Source: Flavisolibacter longurius (GTDB lineage Bacteria; Bacteroidota; Bacteroidia; Chitinophagales; Chitinophagaceae). From it: DNA of 64,000 bases. Where the stretch lies: the NCBI GenBank assembly GCA_013327885.1, contig JABUMY010000013.1, positions 62,001 through 126,000 on the forward strand, in the 5' to 3' direction. The translations under genes were made by a program, and so were the position numbers. Positions 52,082 to 61,183 of this stretch are shown here, one piece after another. Position 1 is the first letter of the stretch. Each line of letters opens with the position of its first letter. Under the pieces are notes generated by a model. The model saw only the letters and a program-made list of their open reading frames with translations. It was not told the DNA's origin and did not search any database.

Positions 52082-52333
52082 ATGGCAATCGAAGAAAACA
52101 AGAACCAACCCGGAACGGACAATTCAAAAGTTCCATCCACCAACATCGGCAATGCCAGCAATCCCGGTCCCGGTGATGAAGGTGTGCAGGCTCCTACCGG
52201 TAATCAGTTGCTGGATGAAAAAGCAGAAAAGTATCTACGGGAAGTGGCCAGCATCGAAGATGTTCCCGATGCACAGGACCAGCAGGAGATGGATGAGTCG
52301 TTACAGGAAAGGAAGAAAGACGACGACGTTTAA
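52082..52333 (+). CDS. Small acidic disordered protein, 83 aa
   Basis: The product is rich in Asp, Glu, Gln and Asn with Gly/Pro (NKNQPGTDNSK, NASNPGPGDEG) and ends DESLQERKKDDDV. It is likely unfolded alone. No family recognised. Confidence 0.75.
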   Translation: MAIEENKNQPGTDNSKVPSTNIGNASNPGPGDEGVQAPTGNQLLDEKAEKYLREVASIEDVPDAQDQQEMDESLQERKKDDDV

Positions 52334-52429
52334 TGACTATGCCATTTCGCTTCGCCACAAATCATTTTATTGATCAATAGGATTGGCTTTACCGCCGGCA
52401 GCATACAAGTTGTCTTTCACGCTTGACCT

Positions 52430-52460
52430 TTGCCTATTGCCTATTGCCAATTGCTTATTG
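52430..52460. repeat. Short imperfect tandem repeat in convergent gap
   Basis: TTGCCTATTGCCTATTGCC and the related TTGCTTATTG lie in line, running into the end of the LOG gene. Confidence 0.6.
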
Positions 52461-53000
52461 ATTCCTCTCCAGGTAATTCAACAACGCCTGCGGCTCATCC
52501 AGCACCGTTAGTTTTTCTTCCAGCGTACCATACAAAAAGCCTTCCTCGCTCAGCAACCGCATGTGCGCCAGCAGGTGATCGTAAAAGCCATTTGTATTCA
52601 GGATAAATATTTTTTTATCGTGAATAGACAATTGGTTCCAGGTAAGAATCTCAAACAATTCGTCCAGCGTACCAAAGCCACCGGGCAGAATGATGGCACC
52701 ATCACAAAGCTCGTACAGCTTGCGCTTGCGTACATGCATGTCGTCCACTACAAACAATTCGGAGATGGCATCGTGCTGGTGCTCCCAGTCAACAAGCACT
52801 CTTGGTATCACACCGCGAACAATTCCACCCTTTGCCAGCACCGTATCGGCTACTACGCCCATCAGTCCATTTTTGCCACCGCCGTAAATCAATTCCACCT
52901 TTTTTGCAGCAAGAATTTGCGCCAGCGCAACCGCATGTTGTTCGTATAATGAATTGTTACCTTTTTTACTACCGCAGAAGATTGCAAGTTTGTTAATCAT
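52455..53000 (-). CDS. LOG-family nucleoside monophosphate phosphoribohydrolase
   Basis: LOG proteins cut the base from nucleoside 5'-monophosphates (first known from cytokinin activation). The 181-aa Rossmann-fold protein shows the signature PGGFGTLDELFE (PGGxGTxxE) and LIYGGGKNGLMG, both intact. The stop codon lies within a short tandem repeat. Single gene, convergent with the 83-aa gene. Confidence 0.94.
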   Translation of the reverse strand: MINKLAIFCGSKKGNNSLYEQHAVALAQILAAKKVELIYGGGKNGLMGVVADTVLAKGGIVRGVIPRVLVDWEHQHDAISELFVVDDMHVRKRKLYELCDGAIILPGGFGTLDELFEILTWNQLSIHDKKIFILNTNGFYDHLLAHMRLLSEEGFLYGTLEEKLTVLDEPQALLNYLERNQ

Positions 53001-53096
53001 CCTTCTTCACTATTTTGTGCCGCAAATGGAAAACAAATTTTTTGATCTTCAAAAGTTTTATCTCCATCCACCCGATTGTTAGCAAAAAAATAAACT

Positions 53097-54623
53097 ATGT
53101 CACCAGCGCTCTTGTTTTCTTTTGTTATCGGCTATTTCGCAATCCTGCTCCTTGTTGCTTATTACACATCGCGAAATGCCAATAACGAATCTTTCTTTAT
53201 TGGTAACAAAAGCTCCAACTGGATGGTGGTGGCTTTTGGCATGATCGGTACATCGCTCAGCGGTGTCACCTTTGTAAGTGTACCGGGTGCCGTGGGCAAG
53301 CCATTTGGTGCCGGCGGTTTTGAAGGCTTTAGTTATTTCCAGGTGGTGATTGGTTATGTTATCGGGTACGTAGTGATTGCTTATGTGTTGCTGCCGCTGT
53401 ATTACCGGCTCAATCTTACCTCTATCTATAATTACCTGAGCAAGCGGCTTGGCTTTGCTTCGTACAAAACCGGCGCCGGCTTTTTTATTCTTTCCCGAAC
53501 ATTGGGTGCCACGGCTCGCCTTTACCTGGTGGTGGCCATTTTGCAGGATACCATCCTGGCTTCGTTTGGCGTGCCGTTTTGGGTAACCACGCTGGTTATC
53601 CTGCTGATGATTTTATTGTATACCTATGAAGGAGGTGTAAAAACCATTGTGTGGACCGATATGCTGCAAACTTCCTGTATGCTGATCGGCCTTGTTATTT
53701 GCGTGATCTATATCCTGAAAAGCATGGGACTTGGTTTTGGCGAAGGCATGCAGCAGTTGAAAGATGCGCAACTGACACGCATGTTCATTTCTGATCCCAA
53801 CAGCAACCTTTTCTTTTTAAAACAGATCGTTGCCGGTGCGTTCATCACCATTACCATGACGGGCATGGACCAGGAAATGATGCAGAAGAACATCAGCGTT
53901 CGCACCCTGAAAGATTCGCAAAAGAACATGCTGACCTTTGGCATTATCCAGGCGCTGGTGGTGCTGTTGTTCCTGTTCCTGGGTGGATTGCTTTACCTCT
54001 ATGCCGGGCAAAATAACATTGAGGCCATGCCCGACCGCATCTTCCCGAACATTGCTTTAGGCGAAGGCGTGCCGGCCATTATTTCCGTCATTTTTATAAT
54101 CGCTCTTATCTCGGCGCTCTTCCCCAGTGCCGATGGCGCCATCACCGCATTGACGTCTTCTTTTTGTATCGATATCCTTGGCTTAAAGCGCCGCCCCGAT
54201 TGGGACGACAAGAAAAAGAACAAAGTGCGCAAAAGCGTTCACCTGGTGTTTGCGTTTATCTTCCTGTTGTTTGTGATGCTGTTCGAGTGGATCAACAACC
54301 CAAGCATGATCGGCGTGATCCTGAAAATTGCCGCTTATACTTATGGACCGCTGTTAGGGCTGTTTGCCTTTGGCATTCTTACCAAGCGCAAGGTGGCGGA
54401 CCGCCTGGTGCCTTACATTGCCGTGGCCGCGCCGGTTATCTGTTTTATTTTTGATAAGTACCAGAAACAGATCTTTGGCAGCTTTGAGATCGGGCTGGAA
54501 CTGATCATCATCAACGGCTTGCTGGTTTTCCTGGGTCTTTGGGCTATCTCCAAACCACAGGACAGCCAGTGGTCGATGGAAGCAGAAAAGACCGAAGGCC
54601 CTTCGTTTCAAACCGGGAAATAA
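53097..54623 (+). CDS. Sodium:solute symporter (SSS family)
   Basis: The 508-aa protein has about 13 membrane helices and begins with the SSS-type first spans (LLVAYYTSRNANNESFFIGNKSSNWM, GTSLSGVTFVSVPGAV). Sodium-site Ser/Thr residues of helices 1 and 8 appear in the expected places (SALFPSADGAITALTS). The substrate cannot be told; sugar, sialic acid or amino acid are options in this family. It is followed after 2 bases by the O-methyltransferase gene. Confidence 0.95.
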   Translation: MSPALLFSFVIGYFAILLLVAYYTSRNANNESFFIGNKSSNWMVVAFGMIGTSLSGVTFVSVPGAVGKPFGAGGFEGFSYFQVVIGYVIGYVVIAYVLLPLYYRLNLTSIYNYLSKRLGFASYKTGAGFFILSRTLGATARLYLVVAILQDTILASFGVPFWVTTLVILLMILLYTYEGGVKTIVWTDMLQTSCMLIGLVICVIYILKSMGLGFGEGMQQLKDAQLTRMFISDPNSNLFFLKQIVAGAFITITMTGMDQEMMQKNISVRTLKDSQKNMLTFGIIQALVVLLFLFLGGLLYLYAGQNNIEAMPDRIFPNIALGEGVPAIISVIFIIALISALFPSADGAITALTSSFCIDILGLKRRPDWDDKKKNKVRKSVHLVFAFIFLLFVMLFEWINNPSMIGVILKIAAYTYGPLLGLFAFGILTKRKVADRLVPYIAVAAPVICFIFDKYQKQIFGSFEIGLELIIINGLLVFLGLWAISKPQDSQWSMEAEKTEGPSFQTGK

Positions 54624-54625
54624 AG

Positions 54626-55270
54626 ATGGACATTGTAAACCCACAGGCACAGGCTTACGCTGAAAAATACACTTCGCCGGAAGATGAGTTGTTGCAGGAA
54701 GTGGCGCAGTATACCTACAGCCAGCATGCCCATGCGCACATGCTCAGCGGCCACCTGCAGGGAAAGTTCCTCGAGATGGTGAGCTGCATGGTAGGGCCGA
54801 AGCGGATCCTGGAGATCGGGACGTTTACCGGTTACAGTGCGCTTTGCCTGGCAAAAGGGCTGCAGCCCGATGGGCAACTGCACACCATTGAGCTGCGTGA
54901 AGACGATGCCGAAAGGGCAAAAAGCTATTTTGACCGGAGTATTTTCCGGGAGCAAATAATTTTACACACCGGCCATGCGTTAGACATTATTGGTAGCCTG
55001 AACGAGTCGTGGGACCTGGTGTTTATCGACGCCGACAAGGAAAATTACCTGGCTTATTTCGATCTTGTTTTTCCGTTTGTGCGGGAAAACGGGATTGTTT
55101 TAGCAGACAATGTGCTCTTTCACGGGCAGGTGCTGGAAAGCCCGGTAAAGGGAAAATCAGCCAAAGCCATCCAGGCGTTTAACGATGCGATACTGCAAAG
55201 AACCGGTGTGGAGAAGCTGATGTTACCCCTGAGGGATGGTTTATTTATGATCAGAAAGCTGCACGAGTAA
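54626..55270 (+). CDS. Class I SAM-dependent O-methyltransferase
   Basis: The 214-aa protein belongs to the catechol/caffeoyl-CoA-type O-methyltransferases. AdoMet motif LEIGTFTGYSAL (about 55-66), metal-linked VFIDADKENY and the LADNVLFHGQV motif are present. The start at 54626 (MDIVNPQAQAYAEKY) is 2 bases after the symporter stop; the longer frame overlaps the symporter and is not protein-like. Substrate not known. Confidence 0.95.
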   Translation: MDIVNPQAQAYAEKYTSPEDELLQEVAQYTYSQHAHAHMLSGHLQGKFLEMVSCMVGPKRILEIGTFTGYSALCLAKGLQPDGQLHTIELREDDAERAKSYFDRSIFREQIILHTGHALDIIGSLNESWDLVFIDADKENYLAYFDLVFPFVRENGIVLADNVLFHGQVLESPVKGKSAKAIQAFNDAILQRTGVEKLMLPLRDGLFMIRKLHE

Positions 55271-55400
55271 GCAAGCGGGGCGGTTTTAATGAAAAAAATA
55301 GTGACCGATAGCTATAGGCGATTCGCCTAAAAAAGTCGTTTTTTGACGTTTTAGATTTGAATTTTGACGTTACCAACTGGCCAAACGAAAAAAAGCATCC

Positions 55401-56627
55401 ATGAAAAAACGCCACATTTTCTTTCTACTGGCAACGGCTCTGGTGAGCCAGGGAATTTTTGCACAGGCAAAAAACCGCGTACAGGAATATATCGATAAGT
55501 ACAAGGACATTGCCATGGCCGAAATGGCCCGCACCGGCGTGCCGGCTTCTATCACACTTGCCCAGGGCATTCACGAGTCGGGTGCCGGTACCAGCGACCT
55601 GGTGCAGCGGTCGAACAACCATTTTGGGATTAAATGCAAAACTGAATGGGCCGGCGAAAAAGTGTACCACGATGATGATGCCCGCGGCGAATGCTTCCGC
55701 AAATACGACGACCCCTTTATCTCTTACAAAGACCACTCGGATTTTTTGCGGCAACGCAAGCACTATGCTTCGCTTTTTGACCTGGACCCGCAGGACTATG
55801 AAGGCTGGGCGCATGGCCTGAAAAAGGCCGGCTATGCCACCAATCCCAAATACCCACAGATACTAATCAAGTTGATTCGCGATTATAACCTGCAGGATTA
55901 TACCCTGATCGTTCTGGGCAAAAAAGAGCCCGGCGAAACCGAGCCAGCTTGGGTAAAACTGAACACGCCGGCGCAGGAAGAAAGCGTTGTGCTGACAAAA
56001 AAGAGTGAAAGCAGTAACGTAGCCAAACAACAGTACCCGCATGGTGTCTTTACCATCAACGATACCAAAGTGGTGGCCGTTACCAAAGGCACATCTTACC
56101 TGAAAATTGCCGAAGAGAACGACATGTCGCTAACCCGCCTGCTGGAGTTTAACGACCTGAAAGATGGTGACGTTACCCAGGAAGACGGCCTGCTATATTT
56201 GCAGCGCAAACGCAAAACCGGTGCAAAAGATTTTCACGTGGTGGCCGATGGCGAAACGCTTCACGGCATTGCCCAAACACAGGGCATTCGCCTCGAAAGC
56301 CTGCTCGAATACAACCAGCTTTCGTCCAATGCGGCCGTAGAAGTAGGAGAGACCTTGTACCTGAAATCTCAGGCGCCTTCCCGTCCCAAACTGGCTGGCT
56401 TGTTTGGCTGGTTAAAAGGCAAGGAGCAGCCAACGGCAGAAACTTCGGTACCAAAAGAAGAGCGTCCGGCGCCACAATTCATTGTACACGTGGTGCAACC
56501 CAAAGACACGGTTTTCAGCATTGCCCGTAAGTACGAAGTAGGTGTGGATGATGTAAAGAAATGGAACGCCATGCAATCAACAGACCTGAAGATTGGCCAG
56601 CAACTCAAGATCACTAAAAGCCGCTAA
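55401..56627 (+). CDS. Glucosaminidase (GH73) with LysM repeats
   Basis: The exported enzyme cleaves peptidoglycan. A signal peptide (MKKRHIFFLLATALVSQGIFAQ) is followed by the GH73 domain (about 28-165) with the catalytic-region motif SITLAQGIHESGAGTSDLVQRSNNHFGIKC. Then come three LysM-like units: KVVAVTKGTSYLKIAEEN, FHVVADGETLHGIAQTQ and FIVHVVQPKDTVFSIARKY. 408 aa is usual. The hpt gene starts directly after its stop codon, so the two are likely translated from one message. Confidence 0.95.
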   Translation: MKKRHIFFLLATALVSQGIFAQAKNRVQEYIDKYKDIAMAEMARTGVPASITLAQGIHESGAGTSDLVQRSNNHFGIKCKTEWAGEKVYHDDDARGECFRKYDDPFISYKDHSDFLRQRKHYASLFDLDPQDYEGWAHGLKKAGYATNPKYPQILIKLIRDYNLQDYTLIVLGKKEPGETEPAWVKLNTPAQEESVVLTKKSESSNVAKQQYPHGVFTINDTKVVAVTKGTSYLKIAEENDMSLTRLLEFNDLKDGDVTQEDGLLYLQRKRKTGAKDFHVVADGETLHGIAQTQGIRLESLLEYNQLSSNAAVEVGETLYLKSQAPSRPKLAGLFGWLKGKEQPTAETSVPKEERPAPQFIVHVVQPKDTVFSIARKYEVGVDDVKKWNAMQSTDLKIGQQLKITKSR

Positions 56628-57170
56628 ATGTCACTGATCAAACTGCACGACAAGCATTTTTCAATTTATTTGCCCGAAGAAACGATCCAGCAAAAAGTAA
56701 AGGAACTGGCCGATGCCCTGAACACGGAATACGCTGGCAAGCGGCCGCTTTTTATTGCCATCCTGAACGGCTCGTTCATGTTTGCTGCCGACATTTTCAA
56801 GCACCTCACCATCGATGCGGAGATCTGTTTTATCAAGCTGGCTTCGTACAAGGGAATGAAATCCTCGGGGCAGGTGATCACGGCCATTGGCCTGGACCAT
56901 GACCTCTACGACCGTGAAGTGGTGATTCTGGAAGACATTGTGGACACCGGCAAAACCCTGCACGAATTTTTACCACAGTTGCACCACCAGCAACCTAAGT
57001 CCTTTGCCATTGTTACCCTGCTTCACAAATCCGAGGCTACGCAGTTCCCGCTGACCTTGGCCCATGTGGGATTTGAGATCCCCGATAAGTTTGTGGTTGG
57101 TTACGGACTGGATTATGACGGGCTTGGCCGAAACCTGAAGGAGATCTACCAATTATCTCCCCAAGTTTGA
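56628..57170 (+). CDS. hpt: Hypoxanthine phosphoribosyltransferase
   Basis: The enzyme joins hypoxanthine or guanine to PRPP to make IMP or GMP in purine salvage. The 180-aa protein shows the PRPP loop VVILEDIVDTGKTL (about 96-109), the flexible loop segment SYKGMKSSGQV, and the C-terminal VVGYGLDYDG. Its start codon immediately follows the stop of the upstream gene. Confidence 0.96.
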   Translation: MSLIKLHDKHFSIYLPEETIQQKVKELADALNTEYAGKRPLFIAILNGSFMFAADIFKHLTIDAEICFIKLASYKGMKSSGQVITAIGLDHDLYDREVVILEDIVDTGKTLHEFLPQLHHQQPKSFAIVTLLHKSEATQFPLTLAHVGFEIPDKFVVGYGLDYDGLGRNLKEIYQLSPQV

Positions 57171-57212
57171 CGTCCAGCCGTTTGTTTTGTACCTTTTCCC
57201 GGAAGAACTGCT

Positions 57213-58952
57213 TTGAAGCGTGCAAAACATATGATCTTTTTCCTGGCACTCTTCCCGCTCTTTACCTGTGCCCAGCCGTTTTACACCAAGGGTTCGGTAA
57301 AAGACCAGGAGGGCAGTCCCCTGCAGAATGTGACCCTCCTGTTGCACAGCAGCGGCTATATCTATCGCACGGGGAAAGACGGCGGTTTTGGCATTCCCAT
57401 TCCACACACAACGGATACGCTGACCATCTTCCGCGATGGTTATGAAAAAGAAAAACGGGTGATCTACGGCGATCGCTTTAACGAGATTGTGCTGAAAAAG
57501 ACCATCGTGATCAAAAGCGTGGCGCCCAACCGCCTGGCCTCCGTTATTCAAAACCTTCCACGCGAAGACTGGGAATTGCAGGTAACCGGCAACGAATCCT
57601 ACGCCAGTATTGTAGAGAATGAATTTGTCAATGCCGGCAGCCATCCTTCTACCGGCATTACGCTCAACGTGGACCGTTCCTCGTACAGCAATATTCGTCG
57701 CTTTTTAACCCTTGGCTCACCGGTGCCGAAAGACGCCGTTCGCATCGAGGAAATGCTCAACTACTTCAATCTTTCTTATACGGAACCCAGCGAAGGAAAA
57801 ACCTTCGAGATCAATACCACGCTGACCGACTGCCCCTGGAACAAGAGCAATGCCCTGCTGTTTGCCCAGATCAATTCCAAAAAGATACAGCCCGATAACC
57901 TGCCCCAAACCCACCTTGTTTTTTTGATCGATGTATCGGGTTCCATGGACATGCCGCACCGCTTGCCGCTTCTAAAAAGTGGTTTCAAGGCGCTTGTCAA
58001 TAACCTTCGCCTCGAGGATACCGTTTCCATTGTGGTGTATGGCGGTACGGTTGGCATTGCCCTTTTTCCCACCAGCGGTGGCGAAAAAGAAAAGATACTG
58101 CAAACCATCGACAGCCTGCAGCCCGGTGGTTCTACACCGGGAGAATCCGGCATCAAGCTGGCGTACAGCCTGGCAAGGGCACATTTTATAAAAGGCGGCA
58201 ACAACCGGGTGATCCTGGCTACGGACGGCGATTTCAACGTTGGCTTAAAGAAGGAGGAAGAACTGGAGGAAATGATTGTAGCCCAGCGAAAAGACGGCAT
58301 TTACCTGACCTGCCTGGGTGTGGGCATGGGCAATTACAAGGACTCAAAAATTCAGATGCTGGCGCAAAGGGGTAACGGCAATTTTGCTTACCTCGACAGC
58401 TATGCCGAAGTGGAGAAAGTGTTGCTAAAAGAGTTTTTGCAAACCTTTTATACCGTGGCGGACGATGCTTATTTATCGGTGAGCTTTAATCCCCGTTTTG
58501 TAAAAGAATACCGGCTGATTGGGTTTGAAAACAAAGCATCGGCCATTGGCGATACCACGGCCAGCCTCGAAGGCGGCGAAGTGGGTTCGGCCTATTCGAT
58601 GCAGGCCCTGTTTGAAATTGTGCCGGCCGAACCCTTGCAAAAGCAGTTGATCAACCCGGCGCAATTTGCCCTTCGCTACAAAGCCAGCGGTGGAAACACG
58701 CAGTGCGAAATGATAGAGCAGCCGCAGCTTTTCTTTACCCAGTTTGACCAATTAACCGCGGGGCAGAAATTTGCCACGGCCGTGGTTTGGTTTGGGGCCC
58801 TGCTGCGCAACTCGAAATATGTAAAAGGCAATTCCTGGAACGATATCATCAGCCTGGCTAAACTCTCGGCCGATAAGGCCAATTATTCGCAGGTGGAATT
58901 TTTAAAGCTGGTGGAAGAAGCCAAGCGGCTGTACGGCAGAAGGAGAAAATGA
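57213..58952 (+). CDS. YfbK-like von Willebrand factor A protein with carboxypeptidase-regulatory-like domain
   Basis: The 579-aa exported protein has a signal peptide (about 1-20, MIFFLALFPLFTCAQP), then a CarboxypepD-reg-like beta domain (about 25-90). A YfbK-type N-terminal region follows, with EEMLNYFNLSYTEP. The VWA domain has the metal-site motif DVSGSMD and ATDGDFNVG, and a DUF3520-like C-terminal region ends the protein. It should act in the envelope as a binding scaffold; the YfbK group has no settled function. Confidence 0.93.
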   Translation: MKRAKHMIFFLALFPLFTCAQPFYTKGSVKDQEGSPLQNVTLLLHSSGYIYRTGKDGGFGIPIPHTTDTLTIFRDGYEKEKRVIYGDRFNEIVLKKTIVIKSVAPNRLASVIQNLPREDWELQVTGNESYASIVENEFVNAGSHPSTGITLNVDRSSYSNIRRFLTLGSPVPKDAVRIEEMLNYFNLSYTEPSEGKTFEINTTLTDCPWNKSNALLFAQINSKKIQPDNLPQTHLVFLIDVSGSMDMPHRLPLLKSGFKALVNNLRLEDTVSIVVYGGTVGIALFPTSGGEKEKILQTIDSLQPGGSTPGESGIKLAYSLARAHFIKGGNNRVILATDGDFNVGLKKEEELEEMIVAQRKDGIYLTCLGVGMGNYKDSKIQMLAQRGNGNFAYLDSYAEVEKVLLKEFLQTFYTVADDAYLSVSFNPRFVKEYRLIGFENKASAIGDTTASLEGGEVGSAYSMQALFEIVPAEPLQKQLINPAQFALRYKASGGNTQCEMIEQPQLFFTQFDQLTAGQKFATAVVWFGALLRNSKYVKGNSWNDIISLAKLSADKANYSQVEFLKLVEEAKRLYGRRRK

Positions 58953-58959
58953 GGGAAAA

Positions 58960-59085
58960 GAGACGAGAAACGACAAACGACAGACGTAAAACGGGAAACG
59001 AAAAACGTGAGAAAGGAAAGACTTTAATTCTACAAGCCTCCTCTCTCACGTCTCACTTCTCACGTTTAACGTCTCTCGTTACGAG
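58960..59085. repeat. Purine-rich/pyrimidine-rich imperfect inverted repeat
   Basis: ACGAGAAACG-type units on the left (GACGTAAAACG, GAAACG, ACGTGAG) face the reverse units on the right (CTCACGTCTCAC, CTCACGTTTAACGTCTC). It fills the gap between the convergent VWA and dnaJ genes and reaches the dnaJ stop. Confidence 0.6.
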
Positions 59086-60233
59086 AACATTTCCCGCATT
59101 TTATCAAAAAAGGATTTTTCGTTTTTATCCGGGGCCGGGTGGAAGTTGGAAGAATTGCCCAGCTTCTCCAGCATCGACTTTTCTTCCGAGGAAACATGCT
59201 GCGGCGTCCAAACATTTACATGTACCAATTGGTCGCCTTTTTCGTAGCTGTTTACAGCCGGGAAACCTTTTCCTTTCAGGCGGAAGATCTTGCCACTTTG
59301 TGTGCCGGGCGGAATCTTGATCTTGGCGCGGCCATCAATGGTGGGCACTTCCAGTTGAGTTCCAAAAACGGCATCGGGGAAAGAGATGTGCAGTTCGTAC
59401 ACGGCGTTCAGGCCTTCGCGTTGCAGTTCCTTGTGGGCTTCTTCTTCAATCAGGATGATCAGGTCGCCCGGCATGCCACCGCGTTCGCCGGCATTGCCTC
59501 TACCGCTGATGTTTAATTGCATGCCTTCCTGTACGCCGGCCGGGATGTCGATAGTCACGGTCTCTTCGCCATACACACGGCCATCACCTTTACAGGCGCC
59601 GCACTTGGCCGTGATCTGTGTGCCTTCGCCGTTACAGGTAGGACAGGTGGTAACGGTTTGCATTTGTCCCAGGAACGTATTGGAAACACGGCGTACCTGG
59701 CCGCTGCCACCGCAGGTACCACAGGTTTGTACGCTGCCTTTATCCTTGGCACCGCTACCGCTACAGGTGGTGCAGGGAACATATTTTTTTACCTTGATGT
59801 TCTTGGTAACACCTTTGGCAATTTCCTCGTAGGTAAGCTTTAGCTTGATGCGCAGGTTGCTGCCCCGTACACCACGGGCACGGCTTCCGCCGCCACCGCC
59901 CCTGCGGCCACCGCCATTAAAGAAGGAGCCGAAAATATCTTCGCCGAAGATGTCGCCAAACTGGCTGAAGATATCTTCCATGTTGCCATGACCGGCACGA
60001 CCGTTGCCGCTAACACCGGCATGACCAAAACGGTCGTATTGCGAACGCTTGTCGGTATCGCTCAGCACTTCATACGCTTCTGCCGCTTCTTTAAATTTTT
60101 CTTCAGCCGTTTTGTCCCCGGGGTTACGGTCGGGGTGATACTGCATGGCTACTTTGCGGTACGCTTTTTTGATCTCGTCCGCGGCCGCGCCTTTGCTGAC
60201 CCCTAGAACTTCGTAATAATCTCTTTTTGACAT
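59079..60233 (-). CDS. dnaJ: Chaperone DnaJ
   Basis: DnaJ hands unfolded proteins to DnaK and triggers its ATPase. From the start at 60233 ([16 protein letters not shown]) the 384-aa protein has the J domain with the HPD motif, a Gly/Phe-rich linker, four CxxCxGxG zinc repeats ([32 protein letters not shown]) and the C-terminal substrate domains. The frame runs 10 codons further to 60263. It lies downstream of grpE on the same strand with about 200 bases between. Confidence 0.97.
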   Translation of the reverse strand: MSKRDYYEVLGVSKGAAADEIKKAYRKVAMQYHPDRNPGDKTAEEKFKEAAEAYEVLSDTDKRSQYDRFGHAGVSGNGRAGHGNMEDIFSQFGDIFGEDIFGSFFNGGGRRGGGGGSRARGVRGSNLRIKLKLTYEEIAKGVTKNIKVKKYVPCTTCSGSGAKDKGSVQTCGTCGGSGQVRRVSNTFLGQMQTVTTCPTCNGEGTQITAKCGACKGDGRVYGEETVTIDIPAGVQEGMQLNISGRGNAGERGGMPGDLIILIEEEAHKELQREGLNAVYELHISFPDAVFGTQLEVPTIDGRAKIKIPPGTQSGKIFRLKGKGFPAVNSYEKGDQLVHVNVWTPQHVSSEEKSMLEKLGNSSNFHPAPDKNEKSFFDKMREMFS

Positions 60234-60441
60234 TTTGAATTTGAAAATTTGAAAATGCAACAAGTTGAAAAGGCAACGCTTCGTTCAAATGCTCACCAAG
60301 GGTGGCCGTATTTAAACAACCGGCATCCCATGTTTCTGACGGCTTCCGGCCATTTTTACACTTTCATCTTTGCACATTTTCGCCTTATTTTCTTTTAAAG
60401 AACTTCTTTATGGATTGAAAACCTGATGTTTTCGCATTCCT

Positions 60442-61005
60442 TCACCGGCCGACCACTACTTTGGCGTGACGGATGATCTTATCGCTCAGGTAATAGCCTT
60501 TTTGTACTTCGGCTACCACTTTGCCTTGCATGTCTTCGCCGGCGTCTATTTCGGTTACGGCTTCGTGCAGGTCGGGGTCAAAGGCAGTGCCTTCGGCGTT
60601 CATGGGTTTCAGTCCCCTGGCGGTAAGAATGTTGCGAAACTTGTTAAACACCAGTTGCGTCCCTTCTCTTACCTGCACAATGTCTTCAGTTTTGGCCATT
60701 TGCTCCAGGGCCCTGTCACTGTCATCCAATACTTCCAGCAGATCGGTGATGATGTCTTTACCGGCTGTCTGGATCAGTTCTACCCGCTCTTTGGCCGTAC
60801 GGCGACGGAAGTTATCAAACTCCGCAGCCTGGCGAAGGTATTTATCGTTGAGTTGTGCAATTTGTTCCTTGAGTGCCTCGGTTTCCGGTTCTTCGGTCAC
60901 CGGCTCATTCAAATGCTGGTTGCCATCGATGTTTTCATCGGCATTGATGTTAAAATCCGTGTTTTCTGTTTCCATGGGATTATCCTGCATTTCCTGTTTG
61001 TTCAT
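60442..61005 (-). CDS. grpE: GrpE nucleotide exchange factor
   Basis: GrpE releases ADP from DnaK. The 187-aa protein has an acidic, disordered start, a long helix (EALKEQIAQLNDKYLRQAAEFDNFRRRTAKERVEL) and the C-terminal beta domain (GTAFDPDLHEAVTEI, KVVAEVQKGYYLSDKIIRHAKVVVG). ATG at 61005 is preferred over a TTG at 61011. Forms a pair with dnaJ. Confidence 0.96.
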   Translation of the reverse strand: MNKQEMQDNPMETENTDFNINADENIDGNQHLNEPVTEEPETEALKEQIAQLNDKYLRQAAEFDNFRRRTAKERVELIQTAGKDIITDLLEVLDDSDRALEQMAKTEDIVQVREGTQLVFNKFRNILTARGLKPMNAEGTAFDPDLHEAVTEIDAGEDMQGKVVAEVQKGYYLSDKIIRHAKVVVGR

Positions 61006-61102
61006 GGTCAAAAAAATTAGAGTGCAAAGGTAGGTTTCAAGAACGTTGCCAATGCCTAAGAAAAGGACAAAATGTCGGCAAGCCGAGCGAGGGTGAGCAG
61101 TC

Positions 61103-61160
61103 GGCAGTAAGCAGTTGGCAGTCGAAAGTCTTTACTGCATATTGCCTACTGCGTACTGCC
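61103..61160. repeat. Imperfect inverted repeat of GGCAGT/ACTGCC units
   Basis: GGCAGTAAGCAGTTGGCAGT on the left faces ACTGC, GCCTACTGC and ACTGCC on the right. It lies between grpE and the divergent methyltransferase gene. Confidence 0.65.
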
Positions 61161-61183
61161 TACTTCTGTCTTACCTTGCGCCA

